Positions 12,040 through 22,330 of a DNA stretch of 64,000 nucleotides are shown here, one piece after another. The first letter of the stretch is position 1, and every line of letters begins with the position of its first letter. The position numbers and the translations under genes were made by a program. Source of the stretch: Cylicocyclus nassatus (taxonomy: Eukaryota > Nematoda > Chromadorea > Rhabditida > Strongylidae). The notes under the pieces are model-generated. The model was given only the letters and a program-made list of their open reading frames with translations, was not told where the DNA came from and did no database searches. The stretch lies in assembly GCA_958299035.1 (NCBI GenBank), contig CATQJL010000223.1:2288359-2352358 (forward strand). The letters are read 5' to 3'.

Positions 12040-12177
12040 TCATTCGATAATAAAAGTTCCGGATCCGGCGCTCTCCGAAAGCTGCTTGCACAGGCTCCTG
12101 AAGCATACCTTCGATACATAGAGCCATGTACTCTGGTAACCTTCACTTTGAGCGTCATGATAGAACACAACCTTCAC
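12040..12177 (-). CDS. Probable exon of an unidentified gene
   Basis: A good acceptor (acttctccccag|) at 12178-12179 opens a minus-strand frame reading VKVVFYHDAQSEGYQSTWLY. The likely donor is AAG|gtatgc at 12108. Without that splice the frame stays open for about 22 more codons to TGA near 12040. The residue composition is protein-like, but the family is unknown. It lies upstream of the membrane-protein gene at 11347-11703 on the same strand and could belong to the same or a neighbouring transcript. Confidence 0.35.
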   Translation of the reverse strand: MKVVFYHDAQSEGYQSTWLYVSKVCFRSLCKQLSESAGSGTFIIE

Positions 12178-15100
12178 CTGGGGAGAAGTACAGAAGTCAT
12201 CCGGGGCGAAGCCCCGGAAATTATGACATAACTAATGACATAAAAGTATAGGGATGAATTTAAATGAGGCAAATATAGCAGCGACATTCAAGAGAAGCTC
12301 AAAAAAACCGAAGGATTGCGTTTTTATGGCCTTTTTTGTTGAGAAGAAGGTTTTTGTTTGAAAATTTTATCAAAAACTAGGGCAAAATTTCTCAGTTAAC
12401 CTTTCTCTGAACTGCGGTTGAATGTTGGAAGTTCATTAAAGCCGCTAAAGTTCAATAAAAACGAAAAACTGCGCTCAAATCTTGCGCAAAGAGTCGCCAT
12501 ATGAATGCTGTCTATCTCGTTATGGAGTGATTTTCAAGACCCGCGACGTTGTCAGTGCTCCTGGCCGTCTCATGAGGATCACAACGATATATAATTTTGC
12601 AGGGTTTCGTTGAGATCCTGCGAAGATCCACGACCAGAGCCAAATGCCCCGTCGGCTCTGGTCTGTCTCCGCTGCTCGCCTGCGTCTCCGCGTGCTGCGC
12701 GCTACCTCGCTACCTCAAATGCGGGGCGCGGGGCATTTGGCTCTGGTACCCTTTTCTTCGTTGTTCAAAGCCCAATTTCGATAATCTATATATCATATTA
12801 AAGCTCTTGATCTCTATTTTCACGCTGACAACGTCGCGGAACTTCTTTTTAGGATTTAAACGAGAAATCCTCGAAAAACGGCGTTTTCGAAAACCTCTTG
12901 TTTTTTCTTCAGTTTAACTTTTTTCACTCGGTTTTTTGGTGCATTCGATAGGTCTTGTTTCTGTCTATGATGTAGACAACGTCGCCGAGCTTACTTCTTT
13001 GCTTATGCCGGTTTTTTTTGTGAAAAATACAAAAAAGTGCGTTTTTCTTTACCTTGTTCTCTTTCTGTGCTTTTGCAGCGAATTTTTTCCAGCTTGGACG
13101 ATACTTGCTCAGAATGATGAGCGGAAGAATCCAGACAACGTCGCAGTGTACGAAACGACTATGCGGGGGTGAAAATTTAAAGGACGCATCAAAAATCAGA
13201 TTGGCGTCGATGTGCAACACAACTTTACAGACATGTTTAACATGTTCAATTCAGTTGTTGACAAGTTCTTCTTCTTTCTATCTCCCAACTAACGCCACAG
13301 CTAAACAGCGCTTTTTTTGACTGGAAAAGAACTTTGTTGTTGTTTCCACCCAGTTTTACCGGCAATCCTGGAGACGAAACTCTGCGTAGGAAACCACCAA
13401 GTTAAGGTTTCAGATTTGGTGATGTGCTAGCCTCTGCTTTATATGAATTTTCTAAGTTTTCTAGTTTAATTTGTATCTCTAAATTTTCGTCTATTTTTCT
13501 GAAACAACCTTCACTTTTTATAGGGGGCAAAAACTCAAACAACTATCACTTTCTAGCCCTTGTCTCTTGACTATCGAAGGTATGTCCTGAAGGTATGCTA
13601 TGATGAAAATTTGAAACGTTGTTTGCTAAATAAATCCATACATCCTGTTCACTCAAAGATAAGTCCAGAACGGCGCGATCTTGCACAGAATCATCGGTCA
13701 CAGCTGGTGAGTTAGCATGTCTGAATGCTTGATTATCAGAATTATTCCGTACTTGTCGGCACATTCACCACAGTATCAAGAGCCTAATTCACTGAACGAT
13801 TACTTTTTCATCTCAGGCAAAAAACAAATAAACAAAATAACCGTTAAATGGGACTTTTACACGAGATAGTCAAACCCACATCTGCGTTTGCAAGATCTAA
13901 AGAACTTTCGCATGACTCATCCATGGTCTTCACCAATCCTCAAACACAGATAATTAGAACTACCAGAAACTAACACCCAAAATAGCTAATAAAATATGCA
14001 TAGCGATAAAAGTAAAGGCAACACGCGAACCTCTTAATTGACGTACCTTGACAGCTCCGTGATACTTTTGATCCAAAGACAAACAGTGACTACCCTTTTC
14101 CTTCTCTTTCCTCGAGCTGCTTTTCAGCTGCTATTTTAGCAAGAATCTCATCGATTTCTTCTCTAACTGCACATTTGTGGACGGTGTGACAACGGAAAAA
14201 CGGACAGGATATGATGGTTGGAGATGGATTAGAAAGTGCATCCGTACGTTTTACCTAAAAGAAGATTCGAAAGCGAAGCGAAAACGAAAAACACGGATGA
14301 ACACCACGAGATCGCGAAGGAAAACGTAAGAAAAACGATCCCAGGAATTTGAAACGAACAAAAGCTTATTTTCGAATACCCAGCTGCGTATCAGCGTCAG
14401 CAAATATCCTGCGTACCATGAGCTCGGAGGTGCTGCGCACCTAGAGCTGCTCAGTGGTCTCGCAAATCTGGGGCACCTCCGGAGCACAGATTTGCGAATC
14501 CTGCAAAAGTCTCCTTCTGGGCTTTTGTGACATCACCGCGAATGACCCGCCCTTGCCCCACCGCTGCAATGGTTAAGAGCCCCCTCCGGAAGTGTTCCAG
14601 ATTTACATTGCTTTCCGAAAGTATTTTGCGAATTGCCTGAGTTAAAAGAGATTAAGAATGAAATATGAGTATAGGTATAATTACCTGATAGATATAATCG
14701 TAAACACTATTTACAAAAGAACTCGTAATTACAAAATACTATCACATTAAACTCAAGTGCCTAGATCCGCATTTTATGAAGCAATATGCACAAAAGCGTC
14801 TAGACCAAGTTTTCACGCTCAACTTAGAAGGCTTTCAGAACGTATAAATCAGTAAAACGCGAAACTTGTGGGTTGTAAAATTAGAAGAACAGCGCTTTAT
14901 CGGCTTTTCTAGTCTGTTGCAATTGGTTAATTTTTTCCAGAAATTCTTGAGCCACTCAATGAATATACGAGGAATATTGTGAAAAGACATAGTTGAGTGA
15001 TATCAGTTACCGGCACTGCATATGAGGAGAATCATGATGAAGAGTTTGCAGCTTAGCAGCTTTCTGCATAAGTTGAAATTACTTAATTTTATAAAAATTC

Positions 15101-15562
15101 TCATGCTCTGCTGTTGTTCGCTAATGACTTTTTAGACAGTGAAGTGCCTTGGAAAGTACTGATTTTTTTTTGACATAATAGTATGCCAAATCGTAGAGGT
15201 AGTTAAAAGCACCGTTTATCCAATTCCTCGATTTTGAATTTTTGTTCTTCTTAGCACCTCTTGCGTCGGCTGAGTCTGAAACCATGCCTAAAATCTTAAA
15301 TTGTTGAGTTCTGGATCTCTTCCAGAATCCGCAGTAGACGAGCACTCCTTGCGCCTGCCGCTCAGCCGCGGGCCAGCTGGGGGCCCATCGCATGGCAAAG
15401 ATGCGCTCTCGCATGATGATCGATTTCTTGAGCTTTGCTCCTGCTACGCGAAATCACTAAGTGGGCGGGACGAACGCACAGCCCTCATGTTAGGGAGGAG
15501 CCAACGTAGCGAATCCGTCTTCGATTTTTGAAGCGATTTTCTCGCTTTGGAAGCAACTTCAG
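12178..15562. other. Intergenic/intronic DNA with short hairpins
   Basis: A GC-rich stem of CCAGAGCCAAATGCCCC (12634-12650) pairs with 12730-12746 around a GC-rich loop. A CCGGGGC...GCCCCGG hairpin lies near 12200-12218, and a further short inverted repeat near 14460-14500 includes GCAAATCTG. The 13.0-13.3 kb stretch repeats an ACAACGTCGC motif. Several open frames of up to about 100 codons lack splice or motif support, including the minus-strand one at 15121-15414. Confidence 0.3.
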
Positions 15563-15999
15563 ACAGTGCGAGTTGGACAGTCATACAGTTGAGGGTCTCG
15601 CGATCGTTAGACACCGAAATCAGACCCCATTTTGAGTGGGCAATGCCTTTGAGGCCCTTTTCTACCCATAATTATCGCATACGCTTAACCTGCGATGTCA
15701 AATGGTCTTTGGAGGGACTCCATTGTCAAATTATGGAATGTACAAAAGTTTTGTCTTTCATTTTACCTCAAATGGATGGTGATCCACACTGCTTGGTAAA
15801 AATCGAGGTTGAACATATTGAGAGAAAGTAATTCCAATATAAATTTCAGGATGACAATGTGCTGCTTCTACAATACACTGCAAGGATAAAAGACGTTGTA
15901 ATTCTTAGCGAGCTTAGTTTCGACCTCTCCAATCTTACCAAAGAGCAAGAAATAGTGCTCAAGCTACACGTTAATACTGAGTTATGGTGGCCAACCTAA
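15563..15999 (+). CDS. Two-exon gene fragment, unknown protein
   Basis: The first exon is open from an acttcag acceptor at 15556-15562 to a TTG|gtaaaa donor at 15795. A 54-nt intron ends in aatttcag. The second exon (15850-15999) keeps the same frame and reads DDNVLLLQYTARIKDVVILS and onward to TAA. Without splicing the first exon would stop at 15829, so the conserved frame on the far side of a good acceptor is the main support. The joined piece is about 126 residues. It starts without a methionine, so exons further upstream are expected. It contains scattered Cys and His but no domain that I recognise. Confidence 0.4.
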
Positions 16000-16907
16000 C
16001 CTCTGTAGGATGATCTTGTTCTGGAACTTTGATTGTATACCTTAACCCGTTAGATTTATGAGTCTTTGAAATATTTCTCTATTGACGAAGTTAAGTGAAG
16101 GCTTTTCTAGTATCCTTATTAAGCACTCATAAAGAGTATTTGGATTAAAAATGCAGCTAGCTTCTTTTTACCATTGGCATAACGTTTGCAAACCCAAAAA
16201 CTTATGAAGCGCAACTTGTTGGGGAAACGAGCTCGTGAATACTCGCTGCTGAGCACCGCTGAAAAGAAAGGTATGTTGTGAGTGATATTTTGCTCAATCT
16301 AATACGCTTAAAAACACATGAAAGGACCTAGCGTGAAAGTAGTGGCTGTGTGCAGTACCAATGCTAATATCAAACATAGCATTTCTATCTTTGGGATGCT
16401 TTTTTTTTGCAAAATCGGGTTGACAAATTTCGAACTTGCGGCTCTTTGGACCACAGGAGAGCGCCGTATTATAATAATTAATCATCATACTGAATGCAAA
16501 GCAAGTGAAGAATTGTGGCTGTTACGGACGACACTAGAAGAACCGAAGTTCAGAGGTAAAAGAACGCTGTAGAAGAATGGACTTTTTATTTCTATGCTAG
16601 AGTGATATTTCTGCCCTTTTTGCAAAGTGCCACTAGAGTGGTTCATTTTTTTCTCAGAAGGCATGTTTCACAGTATGTCTCACATGAAGTAGGGGGTAGT
16701 TGGGGAATGCAACCATTTGGACGTAATTTACTATGTAGAAGGTAGTGAAATTTTTAAAATGCAAAATTGGATACAAAAAGCGTTAAGAAATGACTGTCTG
16801 ACAGAGCTAATATAAATTACTGGAGATAAAAGACAAACTTACTCTAGTGGCAAAAGCACGAATACCGCATGTAACAGGGTAACGTGAGGTAATTCACTTT
16901 CTTACAG

Positions 16908-17196
16908 CGTTGCAGAAATCTTTGACATTACGATCCGTCTAACCCATGTCGTCTATGACTTCACCGGCGAAAATCCTGTGGAGGAGAATAGCGAAGAAAT
17001 ATCCACAACTTTTTGTAACCATTGGCTGCTTTTAGCTTTGAAACGCTGGACGTCAGCGACGTGGTGCATGGTCGTAGAGCGGAAAAGCAACTTTGAAAAA
17101 CCTGAGCGGGTTGACACAACCTGTACACTATATCTTACGCACATTATTTTTATTTATTTTTTTGTTTTTCTATCTTGCGAGTTTATTAATTACTGA
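16908..17196 (+). CDS. Probable exon, possibly of the preceding gene
   Basis: The tttcttacag acceptor ending at 16907 opens into VAEIFDITIRLTHVVYDFTG, then an acidic PVEENSEE stretch and CNHWLLLALKRWTSATWCMV. The frame remains open into an AT-rich stretch, where the true exon end is not clear (perhaps near 17110). It is on the same strand as the exons at 15563-15999 and may belong to that gene, though I could not connect the phases. Family not recognised. Confidence 0.35.
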
Positions 17197-18422
17197 GAAG
17201 ATTCGAGCATTATCCACTGACAAAATATGAAGTAATCTGGTCTTACTTGTTCTATAAGAATTCCCTGCGAGTCTATTGACAACGGATAGTCAAAAGTCGA
17301 AGTGGTCAATCCAACAAGCCTGATATAATTAGGACTACCGTACATACCTACACATCCTTTCGTTTCTTTGCCCTTCGTTTCCGTAAGCGGTGTTTACGCG
17401 AAATTATAAGCGCTACATTCGACGAATCCAAGTTTAGATAGAGGGAGCTCAAGTCGCAAAGGTGAGGGCATAGCGCAGGTAAGTATGACTCATTAATTGG
17501 AGGTCAAGGATTCTTTACATATGCAGTTGAGCAGTTATTCGGTTGTAGCACGTGGAGTCGGCAGCCTCCCAGCAAACCAGTTGACTTCATTAGTTACACA
17601 GCTTTCATGTGTCATGTGTCATCTAAAGTCTTTCTTGAAAGTATTTTTATCTAGTCTGAACCTACAGTCGAATGAGAACATGTATATAGTGAGATACTAT
17701 ATTGGTTGGTTCACAATGATGAAAACTTATGAGCAAAAGCTAACATCTTGGACCTACATTGTGCAAGCCTCAACAAATGTCTTATATTTTTTATGTAACT
17801 CCACTTGATTGCAGAAGTAAACGACATTTGTTTGAAGCAATTGAGAATGTTCCTAAAGCGGGTCTCATTTCTTTCTTTGCACGGGTTTTAGAACATTTGC
17901 TCTGTCTTGCTTCCATGGAATCTACCTGGCCAATGAGAGCTAAGCTTGGCCTAGCAAGAGGTACAACACGGCTAACAGAACTTGCAAAATTTCTGTGAAC
18001 GTTAAAGTATTCCGGGAATTGCTTGATATGCCTGTCCGCGAATTTCCCGGAATTTTGCGACAAGCACTTCAAGCACAGTTTATATGTAAATGCATGAAAT
18101 ATTGAGTAGTCAAGTAGATCTGCGTCATCTTCGCGCATCTTTGAAGTCCTTCGAAATATTTTCATTACTATAGACCCCTCCCCTAGAAAAAAGGATGTCA
18201 ATATTTATTTGCAGTGTCCCTAATGTGAGTTCGACAAATGGTGAAAAGGTCAGTCTAACTGTAGTTTCGTGAAAATTTTTCGCGGGATTAAAATTGGACT
18301 AAAATCTAAAAAAACTAGAATTAAATAATCGAAATATCCATTCAAGTTCAGAGTTTGAACAGCAAATGAAAGTCTAACATCGCATTATCTCGCGGATATT
18401 AAAAGAGGTTACTGTCGGTACT
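17197..18422. other. Unresolved; competing open frames on both strands
   Basis: On the plus strand, an open stretch at 17497-17808 and another after a ttgattgcag acceptor (17817-17998) look protein-like. On the minus strand a single open frame of 136 codons (18201-17791) overlaps the second one. I could not decide which strand codes. Confidence 0.3.
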
Positions 18423-18886
18423 TGTAGACTTGCAATGCATGCCTTTAAGTTTGCAGGAGGTATTTGTAGTTTGTAGGAGGTATTTGTTTCAAGTATGAGC
18501 TTCTCATGGATTGCTGCGAGGGTGGTCGCGATTTGCCAATTGTTAATCAATTTAGTAGTGGCAGGCAAGTGGCATTTGATATGAGTGCATGCTGCGACAT
18601 TTATGCGTTTCTACGACTAAGGTTTTAATTAACTGAGAATTCCAGAACTCACTTGTTTATAGCTTTAGCATCCTAAGACAGCAGCGATGTTGCATCCACG
18701 GCTCATAGACTGCCGCTAGGGCGGAGTGCTGCAAGCGTGTCAGCGCTACGGTTGCCAAGTGTTGGCGCATAGCTAGTAAATTAATTAACAATTGACAAAT
18801 CGCAACCGCCCTCCCAGCAATCCATGAGAATCTCATACTTGAAACAGATACCTCCTGCAAACATAATGGCATGCATCAAGTAGACT
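18423..18886. repeat. Imperfect foldback element
   Basis: The left arm (about 18425-18566) is the reverse complement of the right arm (about 18745-18884). Shared blocks include GGAGGTAT(C/T)TGTTTCAAGTATGA and CTCATGGATTGCTG. A GTTTG(C/T)AGGAGGTATTTG unit is duplicated in the left arm. There is no coding capacity and the boundaries are approximate. Confidence 0.6.
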
Positions 18887-18889
18887 GTT

Positions 18890-19816
18890 TTCCATCCTCA
18901 CGAAAACGCTCCCATCGAAATGACTGAAGGCCACAGACTGATGCGATTGCTGTATTAGCGCTAGCTACATGCTGATCGCGGTTAGCGAGCTTAACTCGTT
19001 ATTGTAGGTGCACTCAACTGGGCGACGTCGTGTGTTTCGATTAGACAGTTATCGGACACTTCGTAGATTTCGATTACTAAGGCTGCGTTCATACTGATCC
19101 CGAAGTCCGGGAACAGTTCCAGCGCTCGAACTGAGCGTTGTGCTGGAAGTGTTCCCGGACTTCGGGATCAGTATGAACGCAGCCTAACTAATGGTTTCAA
19201 TGTGAAACTACAGTTACATCGTGTTATGAAAACGTTTCGATAATGGTTTCACAATTTACTACCACCCCTGACAATCACTCTCTATCACTCTTTTTCAAGA
19301 TAAAACTACAGGATTTGTGAAATAAACATCTTGTGGAAGGACTTTGCAGAGTGTCAGTGAAAATCTTTATCTGCATATGCGCAGCGTTCACAATCCCGAA
19401 AACATGCGAAATACAGGGTGTCTCAAAAGTAAGTAAACATTTTCAACCGTCATAACTCTTTTCTTAAGCGTTTTTTGCTCAGCTCTAAGTACGTATAGTG
19501 GAGCAAGCCTCAAGTTGTTTTTGCAATAAAGCAAACCATTCATCTCCTCATTCCTGTAGGATTATGGTAGGAAATTTGAAGAGGGTTTTGAGCCGTCATG
19601 GCTCCATTTTACCTTAGACTGAATATTCTGCAAGCCGAAACATTATCACCAGGCTAGAGTGTGATGCTAATTTTGGATATGACCAACTTTCCCGTAAGGC
19701 TTTTTGAAAGTTAAGCCAGGTTTTTCAGCGTTTTCAAATGCGATTAAACCACTCAAAATACTTAAAAACTCATAAAAAGGTCTGCTGGAACCAGCACGTC
19801 TGAAAACATTGCTGTC
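18890..19816. repeat. Dispersed repeat family A, copy 1
   Basis: Collinear similarity to 48609-49417 covers, in order, a CTGATGCGATTGC block, the AGCTACATGCTGATCGCG block, a TCTATCA(C/A)TCT block, and a stretch starting TACAGGGTGTCTCAAA near 19414. The last block is the TIR-like start of a mariner-type MITE and is complete only in copy 2. Both copies stop matching at AACATTGCTGT. A 104-bp foldback present only in this copy sits at 19081. Confidence 0.7.
19081..19184. mobile_element. Small perfect-stem foldback insertion
   Basis: GGCTGCGTTCATACTGATCC and its extension, about 43 bp, pair almost perfectly with the other arm around an 18-bp loop. TAA flanks both sides (part of ACTAA/CTAACTAA), consistent with a short target duplication. 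The related repeat at 48609 lacks it, which supports insertion. Confidence 0.75.
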
Positions 19817-19817
19817 A

Positions 19818-20640
19818 AATCATGATCGACACTCAAAAAAAATAGAAATTAAAATTTCTCATAAAATTAGCGACCGAAAAACAAAAGTTGAATCAATACT
19901 GCAAATTTGCAAGCTTTCTTAAAAAAACACTAAGTGAAAATTATTATCAGTAACTGATCATTAAGCTACTTACCTTGAAACTGATGAGACAGTGGTTTCC
20001 CTGTCATAAGCATTTTTTTGAAAGTTTTCAGAAAGAAGATCGGTTTTGGATTGGACGAAAACATTCAACACTAGCTGGCTTACCCGGCTCCGCCGTATGT
20101 TCCAAATAGAAAATTCCATTTCTCAACCGATCGGGACCAAACTTGGCATACATACACTTTGGGCCCCGGCGGGTGTCATAGGCTACTTTTCGTCATCGAT
20201 CGATATCGATTTTATCGATTTTTTGCAAAATTTGAGCTAGGGGGCTGGGATTTGGCACAGGGGGGTAATTGAGCGTGCTGATTACGAATACAATATTAGT
20301 TTTCGAAACCGTGCATTACTTTTATCGAGTTTATCGATTTTTTTACAAAATTTGAGCTACGGGGCTGGAATTTGGCAGGGGGTGTAATCGAGCATGCTGA
20401 TCACCCCCCTTGGGGATGATCAGCATGCTCGATTACCCCCCTGTGCCAAATCCCAGCCCCCTAGGTGAACTCAGCAAAAAAATCGATAAAAATCGATAAA
20501 ATCGATATCGATCGATACGAAAAGTAGCCTATGACACCCGCCGGGGCCCGAAGTGTATGTGTGCCAAGTTTGGTCCGGATTGGTTAAGAAGTGAATTTTC
20601 TATTCGGAACATACGTACACACAGACAGGGGGCGGGGTAG
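19818..20640. repeat. Dispersed repeat family C, copy 1
   Basis: It is nearly identical to 52211-52660 over the first 430 bp, apart from a 19-bp insertion in the other copy and few substitutions. It then forms an inverted structure: GGGCCCCGGCGGGTGTCATA near 20160 pairs with its complement near 20535-20555 through ATCGATATCGAT-rich arms. The arms contain the unit GAGCTACGGGGCTGG(G/A)..TTGGCA..GGGG..GAGCATGCTGAT, which is tandemly amplified at 61.3-62.3 kb. The near identity of two copies 32 kb apart suggests recent movement or conversion. Confidence 0.8.
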
Positions 20641-21190
20641 ACATAACATCTGCAATTAGTCATGCAACTACTCACGGTGGAATTTCAACAAAGTACGCGA
20701 TCTTTACATTTTGTGCAAATTTCATGAGGAGTGTTTTCGTAGGCTCGTAACTCGGCGAATTTTATAGACTGGAGCCCGATTCATGCACCATTCGATAGCT
20801 CAGTTCCTATTCACTTTGATTTAGAAAAGCAAGCAAGCAAGGTTTCTGAGAGATGCGCGAGAAGTGCGGGCAAAGTTACGCACTTTCGTGGTGCAGTTAC
20901 AGTTACCTCACCGTATCTCTCCAAAAAGACAGTGTAATCCTCGAAGACCACGATTTTCGTAAAGAGCGTGTTCGAAAACCTCTACAAGCGAAGTTTCTTT
21001 ACAATTCAAGAGCATCAACATTTTGACCAAAATCCATTGGCGAATCAATCCAGCTTCCAGAGCGTAAAACGAGAAAAAATGAAATAACCCGGACATCTCG
21101 GAAAACTTGCTCATAGAGGTTATCCGACCTGCTGATTACGATAATCACATCTGCTTAGCAAGATAGCTTCGTATCCTGCGGATATGGCGA
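20641..21190. other. Intergenic; remnant end of duplicated gene at 21180
   Basis: A minus-strand open frame (21114-20908) begins with ATG and reads through 68 codons, but it has no other support. The GGATATGGCGAGTAGAATTT at 21178-21197 matches the end of the gene copy at 21487-21513. It is therefore probably the 3' remnant of an earlier copy in the same tandem series. Confidence 0.35.
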
Positions 21191-21320
21191 GTAGAATTTG
21201 GGACGACAAGATTTTTCCACAATTCACCAGCCGTTCTATTCCCTTTGAAAAGAAACCTGCGGCTACTATTTAGCACATTATAATCTACAGAAAAAGTGCT
21301 ATCGAATCATCCTTGCTGGA

Positions 21321-21506
21321 ATGTACTCGGGACAATGCTCGCTGCTTTACACCTTCGCGAAAAGACGTCCTCAGAAAGATTTAAGAATACTGAAATCGAA
21401 ATATCAAGGACGTGCTGTATACCAAAAGATTCGTCTTGATGAGCTGAGCACGGCACCGTTTTCGGATTCAGAATATACTTATTCCAGAGGAAGTTATGGC
21501 GAGTAG
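21321..21506 (+). CDS. Tandem-duplicate small gene, middle copy (fragment)
   Basis: The open frame ends with YQKIRLDELSTAPFSDSEYT and then RGSYGE and a stop. The downstream copy (21764-22330) carries the matching YEKIRLGEL and GSYDE, so the two are tandem duplicates about 0.3-0.65 kb apart. The N-terminal part is poorly conserved and no start with a signal peptide is obvious. This may be a last exon or a decaying copy. Protein family not recognised. Confidence 0.35.
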   Translation: MYSGQCSLLYTFAKRRPQKDLRILKSKYQGRAVYQKIRLDELSTAPFSDSEYTYSRGSYGE

Positions 21507-21763
21507 AATTTAAAGGCGCGTGATTTTTGCAGAATTCACCATCTCTTTTCGCGCTTTATAAAGCATGTCTCCGTCTCTTTTTACCGCTGGATTATCTACG
21601 GAAACAACTCTTTTCGATTCGCCTTACCGGAATCTTTTAAGTGTGAAAGGGGCTGGCCCACAGCGTTGCAAAGAGGCGTCTGCAGAAAAAAGTGAAGTTT
21701 TGCTGGAAGCAGAATATCATAGAGTCATGCGGTGTGTCACTTTGCTCACATAAGCAACAAGAC

Positions 21764-22330
21764 ATGCTGATTACAAAGATTAAAACCGTTTTGCTAATCG
21801 TAATGTTACTGTATAGTTATGTTTGTTTGACGGTAAGTGGTTCATGCATATTTACTAAGTTCACGTACCCCTTTCTCTTTTTTCCACTACAAAAAAAGGA
21901 TATGGTTTTCTGCTGGAAACATTCTGCAGAAACTCTTCCATCAAACGCTCTTTATCTCAAACCTTTGCCTACATTATGCGCCGAAATACACACTCTAGAA
22001 GACACCACCACAGGATGCAACGGATTCCTACCATGCACTTACCGCGACCGAGCCGATTACAGCAGTTCAATATACGAAAAGATTCGTCTCGGCGAGCTGA
22101 ATCCAAATCTGCCTTCAAATTTGAAATGCATTGAAAACGAAGGGAGTTATGACGAAAAGACGCAAAGTCGGCGACATCGGCGACATCGGCGAATTCGGCG
22201 ACATCGGCGAATTTGGCGAATTCGGCGAATTTGGAGAATTCGCCGAAATTTTTCACATTCCACTGTCACAACTGTACTTACTACTGGGATACCCTATAGA
22301 ATATCGAACTATACGTTAGATAATAAGTAA
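21764..22330 (+). CDS. Putative secreted protein, last tandem copy, stop lost
   Basis: From ATG at 21764 the product begins MLITKIKTVLLIVMLLYSYV, a good signal peptide. A possible 66-nt intron (gtaagt at 21833 to 21898) keeps the frame, although its aaaaaag acceptor is weak and the unspliced frame is also open. The mature part has about five cysteines and the YEKIRLGEL motif shared with the copy at 21321. Where that copy ends SYGE-stop, this one reads SYDE and continues into a 9-bp minisatellite, adding an Arg-rich tail (RRHRRHRRIRR...) before a stop at 22330. The tail may be an artefact of stop loss. Caution: the start region resembles the repeat unit ATGCTGATTAC found elsewhere in the window. 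Confidence 0.4.
   Translation: MLITKIKTVLLIVMLLYSYVCLTVSGSCIFTKFTYPFLFFPLQKKDMVFCWKHSAETLPSNALYLKPLPTLCAEIHTLEDTTTGCNGFLPCTYRDRADYSSSIYEKIRLGELNPNLPSNLKCIENEGSYDEKTQSRRHRRHRRIRRHRRIWRIRRIWRIRRNFSHSTVTTVLTTGIPYRISNYTLDNK
22168..22246 (+). repeat. 9-bp minisatellite (GGCGAATTC / GGCGACATC)
   Basis: About nine units of TCGGCGAMW follow one another and mix GACATC and GAATTC forms. They lie at the end of the secreted-protein gene copy and encode Arg-rich sequence in the gene's frame. Confidence 0.85.

Noticed and set aside
12634..12746. Rho-independent terminator or bacterial insert
   Set aside because: The GC-rich stem has no T-run and the context is eukaryotic; more likely a small foldback remnant.
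17791..18201. Minus-strand gene of 136 codons
   Set aside because: It has no recognisable motif and overlaps a plus-strand frame that follows a good acceptor; I could not choose between them.
20046..20240. A 64-codon conserved protein also present at 52461
   Set aside because: It falls inside the near-identical family C repeats; both copies read out into low-complexity ATCGAT sequence.
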